A stretch of DNA of 64,000 nucleotides, from assembly GCA_964059195.1 (NCBI GenBank), contig CAXKWD010000001.1:215830484-215894483 (forward strand). Direction: 5' to 3'. The stretch is from Ectobius pallidus (Eukaryota > Arthropoda > Insecta > Blattodea > Ectobiidae). The notes under the pieces were generated by a model. The model worked only from the letters and a program-made list of their open reading frames with translations. It was not told the DNA's origin and made no database searches. How positions within the stretch are numbered: position 1 is the first letter of the stretch; every line of letters begins with the position of its first letter. The translations under genes and the position numbers were made by a program. Below are positions 22,378 to 31,583 of the stretch, one piece after another.

Positions 22378-22718
22378 CCTCCCGGGGTAAGCAATTGAAC
22401 ATGTCCAAGGCAGCAATGTGAAACCATTTTTTACTCTTTGTCATTCTAACATTTGGTGTGTTCATGTGAAAATTGTGCCTAGTTTGATAGTTGTGGAATC
22501 TCTGGTCTGAAGTTCATTGTATTTAATTTTTTTTAACGTACATTAGAGACTGAAATATATACAAATTTGTAACTCTCAATACCTTTTCCTTTATGAACAG
22601 GAGTTTGCAGCGTGCATCTAGACACTTACCGGCTAAAATACGGAATGCCTTTTTCTGTAATACCAAGATTTTGGAAACACCTGAGCTGTTCCCCCAAATG
22701 AGAATTCGGTATGACATA
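22378..22718 (-). pseudogene. CR1/Jockey-like LINE reverse transcriptase C-terminal part
   Basis: Minus-strand frame: YRILIWGNSSGVSKILVLQK, KAFRILAG, CKLLFIKEKVLRVTNLYIFQ, SLMYVKKN, then degenerate to about 22378. ILIWGNS...LQK+A.R...LYI...YVK is typical of the thumb/connection region of CR1/Jockey-group LINEs. The upstream half of the same LINE lies at 23441-23636, separated by the mariner-like insertion at 22719-23440. Confidence 0.75.
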
Positions 22719-23440
22719 CACCGTGTCCCATTCAAACCTCCCGCATTTTAATTAACCATAACTCACAAAGTATGCAGAATTATGAAATAAGGTTGGTATT
22801 AAACGAAACAGAAACTCAAAGAATTTTGTTTTCATTTGTCCGGGATAGCCTAAGAGTAAACGTTTGGTGAGGCCTGATGAAGAACAGGATTGTCGGTCCA
22901 TTTTTCTTCCATGAGAAGTCAATAACTGGCCCGGTATACCAAGACATGTTGGAACTGTTCTTGTACCCCCAAGTAGGTAATCTGCAACCCAAAGTAATCT
23001 TTCAGCAAGGCGAAGCCCCACCACACTGGAGCCGGGATGTTCGGAATTCCCTCACAGAAACCTTCTCAGATCGATGGACCAATTTCCTGGCCACCACGTT
23101 CGCCAGACATCACTCCACTGGACTTCTTCCTCTGGGGGTATGTAAAAGACCGTATGTTTGAAACTCCAGTACAAGATCTTCATGATTTACGAACCGTTAT
23201 CCGTGACACAATTGCAACAGTACCAATGGACATGTTGGACAGAACGTGGGACGAAATTGAATACAGCCTTGATATTGTTCGTGCTACATATGGTGCACAT
23301 GTAGAGGTATTTTAGTGTTTGTGTGACAATGAAAAATCTTTGAGTTCCTCTTTCTTTTAATACCAGCCTTATTTCACAATTCCGCACACTTTGTGATATA
23401 AGATTCATTAAAATGCGGGAGGTTTGAATGGGACACCCTG
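22719..23440 (+). mobile_element. mariner-like element with about 105-bp TIRs, internally deleted
   Basis: A 722-base element flanked by TA (22717-22718 and 23441-23442). Ends are CACCGTGTCCCATTCAAACC and, in complement, CAGGGTGTCCCATTCAAACC. The inverted repeats extend about 105 bases with scattered mismatches. It interrupts a CR1/Jockey-like LINE at a TA. It contains the C-terminal part of an IS630/Tc1/mariner-type transposase. Confidence 0.85.
22866..23315 (+). pseudogene. mariner-like transposase C-terminal half, frameshifted
   Basis: Reads MKNRIVGPFFFHEKSITGPV ... VIFQQGEAPPHWSRDVRNSL, shifts frame near 23070-23090, then GPISWPPRSPDITPLDFFLW and GYVKDRMF... to VEVF and a stop. The QQGEAPPH motif should be QQD.APPH, so the second catalytic aspartate is lost. 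The third (PLDFFLW) is present. The N-terminal half with the first aspartate is deleted. Confidence 0.82.
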
Positions 23441-23636
23441 TAATATTATGGAAAAACAGTAATAAGCATTTTTCAAAACTTCCTAGGAACCAAACTTATT
23501 AGCTGTCTCAAAAGAAAAATTACTCTTTACAATCTAGTACAAACATCAGAAATATTGTGTTCCCATGTCAATTTAGAATCCAGGGTGATGCCCAAATAGT
23601 TTTGTTGTCGCAGGCTCAACGTCATTTGTTAATCAC
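23441..23636 (-). pseudogene. CR1/Jockey-like LINE reverse transcriptase, upstream part
   Basis: Minus-strand reading LGITLDSKLTWEHNISDVCT then stops, with R(V)IFLLRQL..., the fingers/palm-to-thumb segment (LG..LD..LTW..HI) of CR1/Jockey LINEs. It continues into 22378-22718 once the 722-base mariner-like insertion is removed. Confidence 0.7.
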
Positions 23637-23714
23637 TAGGGCAAGGCATTTATGACCATAAAATTATGAAAAAATGCAAAATAAAAAAGAATACATTTAT
23701 GACCTAAAAATAGT
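23635..23714. mobile_element. hAT terminal fragment (TAGGGCAAGGCATTT family)
   Basis: CACTAGGGCAAGGCATTTAT matches the terminus of the complete element at 4287-4988. It is cut after about 75 bases, where the RTE-like tail begins. Confidence 0.6.
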
Positions 23715-23942
23715 GACCCGAAGGGAAAAGACCACCTGAAAGACCTAGATGTAGGTGGGTGGACAACATTAGGATAGATTTAAAGGAAGTAGGATTTGCG
23801 ATGGATGGTTGGATAGAGTTAGCACAGAATAGGGTTGAATGGCGGGGTCAGGTAAACGCGGCAATGAATATCCGGGTTCCAAAAAATAGATAACATTCCT
23901 TTAGCTTCCTGAGGAATTGTCTATTGCCATTCAGTAAGTGTA
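23715..23942 (+). pseudogene. RTE-like LINE tail, copy 2
   Basis: Severely 5'-truncated tail: GACCCGAAGGGAAAAGACCA, then a frame ending with NRVEWRGQVNAAMNIRVP-like residues, then the family 3' UTR (CCTTTAGCTTCCTGAGGAAT, TGTCTATTGCCATTCAGTAA). Confidence 0.75.
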
Positions 23943-23950
23943 TATATATA

Positions 23951-25068
23951 CAAAGGGCGTACGGTGAAATTTTGTTCGGGAGGGGTTCAATGTAAAGTCG
24001 TCTCAGCTCCATGTCCTTGCGCACATTGTAACTTAATGCTTTTTTAATTACTAAATAGTTGTATTGTGATAATGAATGAATGAATGAATGAATGAGCCAC
24101 ATGTGTCCCATTCAGGGCTAGGGCCTCCCTCTGATGAGGGGTAGCTCGGTAGAATCTCATATGGTGAGCTGGTCCATATGAGCTTGGTAAACACTTCACT
24201 TTCACTAAACTTCTTCCAGCAACTCGGTGTGTAGGCTTCTCCAGACATCTCTGTTCTTTGCTACGCTGGACCAGTGTACCCCGGCACGCCTTCTGAAGAA
24301 ATCTACCCACCTCGTTCTTGGTCTTCCTCTCTCCCTTTTGCCGATCCTAGGGTCCCATACAGTAGAGATGTTTCCCCATCTGGTACCTGGAAGTCTCGCT
24401 ACATGACCACCCCACTTCCACTTCAGGCTGCATGCGCGCTAGGCCACGTCGGTTAGTCCTGACATCTTTCTCAGTCTTTCTGTTGAAATTCTTACACTGT
24501 AATAAATTAATATGCAGTTCAGTCTTTGAAACTGTTTTTCTTGAGATTTCTATCCATTTCTTGTTTAAGATAGAGTCTATAAATAAAAACTTTCTTTTGA
24601 AAAATTATCATAATAGCCTACTGTATGGTGCATAGAGCACGTTTTTAAAATCATCTGTAAATCCACCGGTGGAAAAGCCCGATTAATGCTGATCACTTCA
24701 TGATAATTTTGTGATGAGCTCATGATTACTGTTGGCTTTACAAACAGGTTGATGGATTTCGGCGGGAGTAATCGAGTTGTCTTTTGACAGATTCAGAAGG
24801 GATTTTTGTTTACTAGTAATTCATCACTGTTATTAAGCTGAAAAACTATCAACACCACGAGGTTTTGAAATTTGAATCTTAAATAAATTACGATAAATCT
24901 TAAATAATGCTTTGATATATTCGAAATTGTAAAATATGTAACAACCAAATCAGAGTTTGTTTTTTGTTTTTTTCCAGCATTTTGTTCCACGATTTATAAT
25001 CTTCAAAATATTGTAGATATTTCGGGAGGGGTTTCAACCCCCTGAACCCCCCTTACCGTACGCCTATG
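23951..25068. mobile_element. possible large hAT-like element, CATAGGCGTACGG terminus
   Basis: The left CAAAGGGCGTACGGTG and complement of the right CATAGGCGTACGGTAAGG agree apart from a one-base gap. Next to both come GGGAGGGGTT-type subterminal motifs. The flanks are (TA)-rich, so an 8-bp duplication cannot be judged. A LINE tail (24060-24465) lies inside. The interior after 24480 is featureless. Confidence 0.42.
24060..24465 (-). pseudogene. LINE C-terminal tail with (CATT)n end
   Basis: Minus-strand reading from about 24465: CSLKWKWGGHVARLPGTRWG, NISTVWDPRIGKRERGRPRT, RWVDFFRRRAGVHWSSVAKN, RDVWRSLHTELLEEV and stop. The ...GHVAR...GRPRTRW.D...R......W...A.(N/D)R..W pattern is the C-terminal zone of many insect LINEs. 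Its 3' end is a (CATT)n/(AATG)n tail at 24073-24097. It differs from the RTE-like family. Confidence 0.75.
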
Positions 25069-25072
25069 TATG

Positions 25073-25123
<51 letters not shown>
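25067..25123. repeat. (TA)n microsatellite
   Basis: Nearly pure TA with two TGTA interruptions, directly following the possible hAT right end. Confidence 0.95.
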
Positions 25124-25126
<3 letters not shown>

Positions 25127-25343
25127 TACATTTATTTTTCATGTTTATTCTTCTTTTTAAAATTGTAATATTTTTATTACTGTAAATGAGTGTAGGCCCA
25201 ATTTATTGTATTTTTTTTTAAATAAATTGAATTTACTGTATTTATACCATGCCTGAACTGTCCCAACCACGAGCATGTGCTCATTCTGATGGCGTCTTAA
25301 TGAAAAAAATCTGATGTGAAGTTCACATAACTTATCCATTGAA

Positions 25344-25437
25344 GAGTTGGTTATGAAGCTCGTCATTATGCAGTTTTCTGCAGTACCCATTTTCATCTCT
25401 CTTAAACCAAAATATTTTTCTAAGCACCCTGTTTTCT
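25344..25437 (-). pseudogene. RTE-like LINE fragment, copy 3
   Basis: The minus strand matches the NRVLRKIFGPKRDE...W(R)KLHN segment of the other copies (plus: GTTATGAAGCTCGTCATTAT, CAAAATATTTTTCTAAGCAC). Only about 90 bases remain. Confidence 0.6.
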
Positions 25438-25550
25438 ATTAATGTTACTTAATAAAATTTATTTATAATTTTCAAATACCCTATTATAATGTAAACGAAT
25501 GATCACGAGATTTAGATAGACAAATTTTAACAATAATCTTTTAATATTAA

Positions 25551-25595
25551 TAACAATAATAATAACAAAGCAATAATAATAATAATAATAATAAT
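25551..25595. repeat. (AAT)n microsatellite
   Basis: AATAATAATAACAAAGCAAT followed by eight AAT units. Confidence 0.95.
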
Positions 25596-25637
25596 CAAAA
25601 CTTTTACTACTGGCGTCATTTTAATTAAAATCACTAA

Positions 25638-26066
25638 TGCCCGGTTTCTACTAACTTGTGAATTACCTATGGGTAAATTATCCATGGGCAAATTAGTTCC
25701 TAATAACCCACAACGATATAATGAGGAAGGCCTTGGAGTTGAACAGTAAATTTAATTCAGAAGGCTTTGATTCTCATTGTTTAAATTATTATCGATCCTA
25801 CAAAGAGGTTAAATTTTATCCAGCCATCCATGAAAGGATAAATTAACCCGACTATTTACCCTTGGAAAGATCTAGCCCGAGCTTGTAGGAACATTTTTTC
25901 TGTCATTTTCATATTTACCCAGAGGAAATTTATCTAGAAACTCGCCACAAGTGTATGTGATTGCTATCTCTAAATTATTTGTGTTTGTGTGGTGTTATTC
26001 TTGTGTAAATTCTGTCCATTGGATAATTTACCCATAGGTAATTCGCGAGTTTATAGAAACCGGCCA
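25638..26066. mobile_element. PIF/Harbinger-like MITE, copy 1, TAA target duplication
   Basis: A 429-base element with inverted ends of about 54 bases: the left begins TGCCCGGTTTCTACTAACTT, the complement of the right TGGCCGGTTTCTATAAACTC; both continue GAATTACCTATGGGTAAATT. It is flanked by TAA on both sides (25635-25637, 26067-26069). A 3-bp TWA duplication is typical of PIF/Harbinger. A second copy at 37395-38259 has the same ends and the same TAA duplication. No transposase. Confidence 0.78.
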
Positions 26067-26069
26067 TAA

Positions 26070-26471
26070 ACAATTTAAAATGTCCTTAAAACTCTATAAA
26101 ATCCACTTCTTCATCCACATGAATCCGTCTTCAAATTATAGAGTTGAAGATGAGAGAACTGTTAGCCTGGGTAAATTAATTAAGATGAAAAGTATCCCAC
26201 ACACAAATATATTATATTCATTGTAGTTGTAATACGAGTAACGACAAAGACAGAGAGAGGGAAAAAGTTGGCATGAAAACAAAACACGACGTGTCTTCCT
26301 CCCACGTGATGTTATCAGCAAACAACGCACTCTCACGTGGCGATCACTTTACTCCGTTCACCTTTACTCTTAGAGGAGAAAGTCAAAACGTGATCTTGTC
26401 AGGGGTATAATAAGAAGGAAGATAAATCAGGGGGTGATTAAAAGGGCTAGAATTTTTATTACCAAAAAATG
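26070..26471. other. no recognisable feature
   Basis: Single-copy here; a 66-codon minus frame at 26136-26336 has no motif. Confidence 0.5.
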
Positions 26472-26580
26472 TCCTAGTAACAAGGCATTTATGACCTAAA
26501 AATTCTTTAAAAATAGCCTAAAATTATTTTAAAAGACCTAAAAACAAATTTTATACTTTAAATTTACTTAGTTCAAAAAA
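26472..26580. mobile_element. degenerate hAT terminal fragment
   Basis: CCTAGTAACAAGGCATTTAT and TGACCTAAAAA repeats resemble the terminus of the 4287-4988 family (TAGGGCAAGGCATTTATGAC). No second end. Confidence 0.4.
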
Positions 26581-26685
26581 GTTATATATTTTTGTTACCC
26601 TTCAGAGTGGTAATTGTAATTAATATTTTTATTGCCGAATTTAAATACCATCCAACATTGAAGATAAATTCTACAATATTCTTTA

Positions 26686-27584
26686 TTAAGTACCAGAATG
26701 GTGCTTTATGAGATTGTGTGCCTGTACGCGCGATAACTCAAATACGCTTTATCGGAATTTCATGAAACTTGGTATACACATTTATCGGTTGACCAGTACC
26801 GGAGTAATGCTCAATTTAGTGCCTATTTTATAGTAGTATATTAGAAAGAATTTATCAAATGTAAAACTGTTGTCATGACAACATATTATTTTACAGTGTT
26901 CATATACGGCTTTGGAAGATGCAATACAGTTAGCCATGACATATTCCTTCACATATGATTGTCAGACTAGTAAGATGTTTGTTTATTTCGTTGATCAAGT
27001 TAAAGTGAGTACTAAACTAATACTGTTATATACAGAAGGTATATTACTGTGAAATAATTAGGCCTACGTACATTAAGCAGATTTCTTTGCCAGTGTATTT
27101 TGTGAAAAGATGACATATTTTAAGAATTTCTTATATCAAAATACATGAGTTTGAATTATGTTAAGTATCAAACTTTAGACCTTTATTTCTTCCGTAAGCC
27201 CTGCTTAATGAATCAATCTGGAGCTTAATTCGGAGATAGATTACAAAAATAACTTATTTTCTGCATATCATAATTCGGGGGTGCGCGGGCAAAGAGAGTT
27301 AAATCCAGTTAAATCCACCATCCTCAAAAATTTATATATGTCCATAGAGTTATTGATAAAAATGTTCTCTACATTTGTGTTAAGTCCAGTAAGTCATATT
27401 AAAAAACGTACGGTAGTTATGGATGTGTGCCTCATGGGTTTAACCATCTCTAAAGCGATGTTGGGCGGGTAAAGTGTGTTAAGTCACTCTAATTCTCAGT
27501 AACAAGAAAGTGGACTTAACTCTCTTTACCCGCGCACCCGCGAATTGCAATGATCTGATTAAAAAAAAGCATTCTGGCACTTTG
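26686..27584 (+). repeat. repeat family A, full copy carrying a nested TIR element
   Basis: Left end TTAAGTACCAGAATGG and right end GCATTCTGGCACTTTG. The core is present but shortened. The right part is interrupted at ATAATT by the 267-bp element at 27276-27542. Without it the copy is about 630 bases, close to the minus copy at 12012-12600. Confidence 0.75.
27276..27542. mobile_element. 267-bp TIR element with AATT target duplication
   Basis: The inverted ends match at 29 of 32 bases: the left begins CGGGGGTGCGCGGGCAAAGA, and the complement of the right begins CGCGGGTGCGCGGGTAAAGA. It is flanked by AATT at 27272-27275 and 27543-27546. The uninterrupted family A copy at 12012-12600 shows the same site as CATAATTGCAATT, i.e. 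one AATT where this copy has two, so a 4-bp duplication is directly supported. It has no coding; the interior repeats GTTAAGTCC/GTTAAATCC words. The superfamily is unassigned; few known superfamilies make 4-bp duplications. Confidence 0.82.
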
Positions 27585-27861
27585 TTAAATCAGTTTACCT
27601 GATTTTATTTTATCATGCTTTTTTTTTTTATCTAAATCTGTAAATACATTATTTTACCTTGAAAAGTATTAGGTAATTATAGTAAATGCTAGTGGAATAT
27701 TAACCCTTTCGGAGATGAATTTATTTTTTAAACAGGCATGAAGTGAAATTATGAAGTGCCTCTTTAAAATTTTTAAGGGAAATTCCGTTGGAGTAGCTGG
27801 TTTCCATAAATGACAATCGTAACACGAGGATGAAAATCCTCACATTTTGCATAAAATATTA
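27585..27861. other. no recognisable feature
   Basis: AT-rich, no repeat relatives in the window. Confidence 0.5.
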
Positions 27862-27865
27862 TTAA

Positions 27866-28591
27866 GGGGAGATGGTAGTTACCGCTAGCAAAATGATAGA
27901 AAATATAGCGTATGTTCAAGAAGACATAACTCAGGTGTTTACAGTCAGATTTAGTTGAATTTTTTTTATTCTTTACAAGTGCACTCTGTACTTTAAAATA
28001 AGCAGAGAATGGTGGTTCTACAACTCGCTGTTTGGTAGGAAAGAAATTTTTAACACATAGGTGTTAATTTATTTTTACAGTTACTTCCCTTGACATAGGT
28101 ACGCTTTATTCAATTTCTGTGACTTAGATTTTTGTGAAACTTTGGGAAGTTACTAACAATAGGTACTACTATTTACCCTAGCACAATCAGTCTAACATGT
28201 ACAATATTACTGCATGAAAACTGCATGAAAACTTCACGACTAAAAAAAAATAGAAAGTTCTGTATAGTCAAGACTTTTGCCATAATTCTGCTAAGGGAGA
28301 TTTTTCATTCATATATAATGAATTCCTGAAAGTTTCATTATTTTATCATGAATAGCTTTTCAGAAAATGGTACCTTAAGTACAAAAAATGTAATTTTACA
28401 GGAGGGCGAAAAGAAAATGACGTGCCTTATGGTATTTTATCCATTTTAGAAAGCTCCAGGTCGCTCTGCTTGGCTTAATAATAACGCAACATATAAGACC
28501 TATATATGAATATATTCATAAAACTATGCTCTATTACATGAGGCTAAGAAAAAAAATCGATTTTTTTTACACTGATAACTACCATCTCCCC
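27866..28591. mobile_element. TTAA-flanked TIR element, 726 bp
   Basis: The left GGGGAGATGGTAGTTACC and complement of the right GGGGAGATGGTAGTTATC are flanked by TTAA at 27862-27865 and 28592-28595. TTAA duplication suggests piggyBac-type (or Sola3-type) transposition, although GGGG is not the usual piggyBac start. No open frame. The TTAA could instead be part of the inverted repeat itself. Confidence 0.6.
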
Positions 28592-28595
28592 TTAA

Positions 28596-29059
28596 ATCAA
28601 TCTTTAATTTCTACTTTCATATACATTTTTGAGGTAATTAAATTATACGGAACGTAGGTGTCAGCTTGGCTTGCATTGATTTTCACCTATGTGCAATTTC
28701 TCATCAAAGTGGTTGCATGAACAGGTGGTGAATAGACGCGGTATCGAGGACACCGCCTGCGGACCTGGACCAGAGATGCTGCCTCTCTAGGTCACGTGCG
28801 GTCTGATCGAGCAATGTCAAGGAAATCTCACTCCTAATCTTTCACAACTTCCTCAAACTAAAGCTATCCTAGTTGGGACGCCAGCTAAATGGTAGCTTAA
28901 CAAATACCTTAACACATCGAATGTTTATGTAAATATATTCATATTTTAATGCAATATTATTTGTAACTGTGAAAACTATAAAAACCAAAATTAGAACGAG
29001 GCAAATCCACAGCTACATATAACCATTACATTCGTCTTAAGAGAAGAGCTGTTGAGTTA
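28596..29059. other. no recognisable feature
   Basis: Contains a GC-richer stretch around 28735-28815 (GACACCGCCTGCGGACCTGG) of unknown nature. No known motif. Confidence 0.45.
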
Positions 29060-29158
29060 TTAAGTGCCAGAATGGTACTTCATGAGATTGTGTGAAGGAC
29101 GGGAATATGTCTGTCCGTCTGTCCGCGTGTCTGTACGCGCGATAACTCAAATACGCTT

Positions 29159-29680
29159 AGATTAGATCAGATTAATGAGGGGTAGTGTAAGCCCTTGACC
29201 GCCGGCGTGGTCTTGTGGTTAGCGTTGCTGACTACGGATCTACCGACCCGGGTCCGATCCCCGGTACCTCCTCGGATTTTCTGGGGTAGGAAGGTCTGGT
29301 AGGGGTGCACTCAGCCTCGTGATTCAAATTCAGGAGCTACTTAATAGAGAAGTAGCGGCTCCGGTCACCGAAACCACCATTAACCACCATGCTGACCACA
29401 TGCCCCAATCTATGGTAGATGACGCAGTGATCGGGTGGTAGGCCTTGTCCCTTCAGGGATGTAGCGCCACGTAGTTAGTTAGTGTAAGCCCTTCGGCTTC
29501 TCAACACTGAGACCTTAATAGATCTATTGTATGCCCTATTCTAGCAGTTTCCCTATTCCACTTTAATTTAAGGCTTTTTAATATAGCGTATAATTTTCCT
29601 GGATGATGTCCACTCCTGAACCCGGGAATTTTTCGTTAACTGAAAACCCCAGTACCCTGCAGGGAATCGAACCCTGGCGG
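29159..29680 (-). repeat. tRNA-derived SINE family 9, host of a SINE-1 insertion
   Basis: In minus orientation the head contains GCCAGGGTTCGATTCCCTGC (B-box GGTTCGATTCC). The body runs through AAAATTCCCGGGTTCAGGAG and the tail is (GAT)CTAATCTGATCTAATCT. It inserted in family A with a duplication of CTCAAA(T/C)ACGCTT. SINE-1 (29197-29479) is inside it. Confidence 0.68.
29197..29479 (+). repeat. tRNA-derived SINE-1, full copy with 14-bp duplication
   Basis: Starts GACCGCCGGCGTGGTCTTGT, with A-box-like GTGGTTAGCG and B-box-like GGTCCGATCCC. The body has AGAAGTAGCGGCTCCGGTCA, and the 3' end is GGGATGTAGCGCCAC plus a GTAGTTAGT tail. Flanks TAGTGTAAGCCCTT (29183-29196 and 29480-29493) are identical, the signature of LINE-driven insertion. 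An internal pol III promoter is implied. Other copies: 41990, 43380, 47645, 49740, 53688 and 60016. Confidence 0.88.
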
Positions 29681-29779
29681 ACTCTCAAACACGCTTTATC
29701 GGATTTTCATGAAACTTGGTATAGGCCTACGCATTTATAATGTTCATGGCGAGAAGCCTATTTATTTTGAACCAAATCG

Positions 29780-29850
29780 AATTGCCGAAAGTCCTGAGTT
29801 CGAGTCCCAGTGTCGGGGGAATTTTTTTCCTATAACATTCTCAATTATCT
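29780..29850 (+). repeat. SINE-7 fragment
   Basis: GCCGAAAGTCCTGAGTTCGA... GAGTCCCAGTGTCGG, then GGAATTTTTTTCCTATAA, matches the B-box and post-head region of the copy at 41424. Confidence 0.55.
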
Positions 29851-30518
29851 TGGAATTATTCATTGACATTAATGCGGGTATAAGGCGAACTTTAAAAATG
29901 CCATGCTGTCAATGTCATTAAGGTATGTTATCTTTCGATTGCTGCTTAAAACAGTGAAAATACACGCTGGTAAACTGGAAGGAAATTCAAGACAATTATT
30001 TCTTGTCAAATCACCCTTTCCGCCAAATTGCCGAGGTCTCCCCTGCTAGGATCTTCAAGGCAAGGAAGGAGATGCAATGTAATACAAAAAAAAAGTCATG
30101 CCTAGTCACTAAGGTCAGGGTTTTCACTCAATTATTTTTAAATTAAGTGAGCACTTCAATGATGGTGTATTGCAGGATTATTCCCAAGGATAATCAAGAC
30201 ACAGTGTCAACATGTTTTTTTTGTACATTTGCATCTAACAATATAACACAACCAAAACATGTCATTATGAGGGGTGTACAAGACTAAACCATCTCATCTC
30301 TACAGTCCACTCGAGAACATCATTACAAGATTCTGTGCAAAATTCTTGTTTGAGAAAATCCTAATTTGCATATGAGTATCTTAATTGCCATTATAGGCAA
30401 GTTGCATACAACTGTTTTTGTTCGACTATAGCCTAATTAGTCTAAGGCTGGTATCATAGTCGCAATAACTCGTACTTATAAAAAAATACAGAGAAAGTTA
30501 CTTGAGTAGTTCTTATTA
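29851..30518. other. no recognisable feature
   Basis: About 670 bases, single-copy in this window, no coding signal. Confidence 0.5.
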
Positions 30519-30812
30519 TTTATTTTTTTATTTCAGCTGTGTTTAAACTCCTTTTAGCTTCGAGGCTATATCAGGAGTTCGGGATCTGTTTTTGTACAGT
30601 AGGGTAGGCCATGGGACTATTGCTTGTCAATTCTTTCTAATGTCGGTGTATTTTATGGAGTAAATTTCAACTGATATTAATTTAAATGAATATTATTCAG
30701 GATGAAATGGTGAGGATGATTCATGGTATGTAGGCATTTGCCTTTATGACTGGGGAAACCGTGAAATAACCCATGTCACATTGGCTTGCCCCGGGATTTG
30801 AACCTGGGACCT
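30519..30812 (-). repeat. tRNA-derived SINE-6, copy 1
   Basis: The minus strand reads from a decayed head with B-box AGGTTCAAATCCC (plus GGGATTTGAACCT at about 30792) through ATCATCCTCACCATTTC to AGCTTCGAGG... and a poly(A)-rich AAATAAAAAAATAAATAA tail. It matches 44262-44585, which keeps the whole tRNA-like head. Confidence 0.75.
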
Positions 30813-31147
30813 CCAGAACAACAGGGGTACGCCATAGCGTAGTGGTTGAGGCGCTGCGCTACAAACCGGAAGGTCGCGGGTTCGATACACGATGAGGTCG
30901 TTGGAGTTTTTCAACTGGCCTAATCCTTCTGGTGGCACTCTGACCCTGGGGTTGACTCAGCCTCTAACAGAAGTGAATACCAGGAGCAATCTTGGAGGGA
31001 AAGGCGGCCGGTGCGTAAGGCTGACAACCTTACCACCTTCAAGTGCTGAATGTCTAACATCTGGGAACCTCAGGCTCTTGAAACCCTCTGGGCCTCCGTG
31101 GCCTGTATAGGGAATACTTTACTTTACTTCACTTTACTTTACTTTTT
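30813..31147 (+). repeat. tRNA-derived SINE-4 with (TTTAC)n tail
   Basis: The head CCATAGCGTAGTGGTTGAGG (A box) and CGCGGGTTCGATACACG (B box) is followed by a 200-base body (TTCTGGTGGCACTCTGACCC, GGGCCTCCGTGGCCTGTATA). It ends in CTTTACTTTACTTCACTTTA-type pentamers. It lies directly downstream of the SINE-6 head. The tail merges with repeat G, which begins with the same pentamer. Confidence 0.78.
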
Positions 31148-31583
31148 TGCACGACTTAACTAATTAGTGGTACTTACGAATATTGTTGCCGTGGATCGTA
31201 AGTTGACATTCCCACACGCAATCTTGTTGCTATGTGCAGTAAGAATTTACTTACGGCACATCATAATACAAGTCTTCATGGACAAGGCCCCCCAGGACAA
31301 ATATTCGGTTCCCATAACAACAAACACATGCGAATCACTTTCTGAAATAAACATCTATCTTCAAGAATGTAGAGACATAATATTTCCAGGTAATATCACA
31401 ATTAATATAATTAAATTGATATAAATAATCATCGTGCAAAAAAATAGCATGCAATACTCTTGCCGTAAGCGCATAACGGATCTCGGAAAATTGAAAAAAA
31501 CTCGGCGCGAGCGCCTCGTTTTTTTCAAGCTCTTTCCTCGATCCGTATGCATCGCTAACGGCACTTGTATCGCAATATACTAT
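31136..31583 (+). repeat. repeat G, copy 1
   Basis: Matches 58845-59325: GCACGACTTAACTAATTAGT, GAATATTGTTGCCGTGGATC, then AAATAGCATGCAATACTC and a palindromic end (GCCGTAAGC ... CGATCCGTATGCATCG ... GCTAACGGCACTTGTATCGC). It ends at CAATATACTATTA, where the foldback element begins. There is no protein coding conserved between the copies. Confidence 0.65.

Larger units (their letters stand above)
29060..29779 (+). repeat. repeat family A, split by nested SINEs
   Basis: Starts TTAAGTGCCAGAATGG and runs to CTCAAATACGCTT (29158), resumes at 29681 with CTCTCAAACACGCTTTATCG and continues to ACCAAATCG. The interrupted motif is present on both sides as a target duplication of about 14 bases. Confidence 0.78.
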
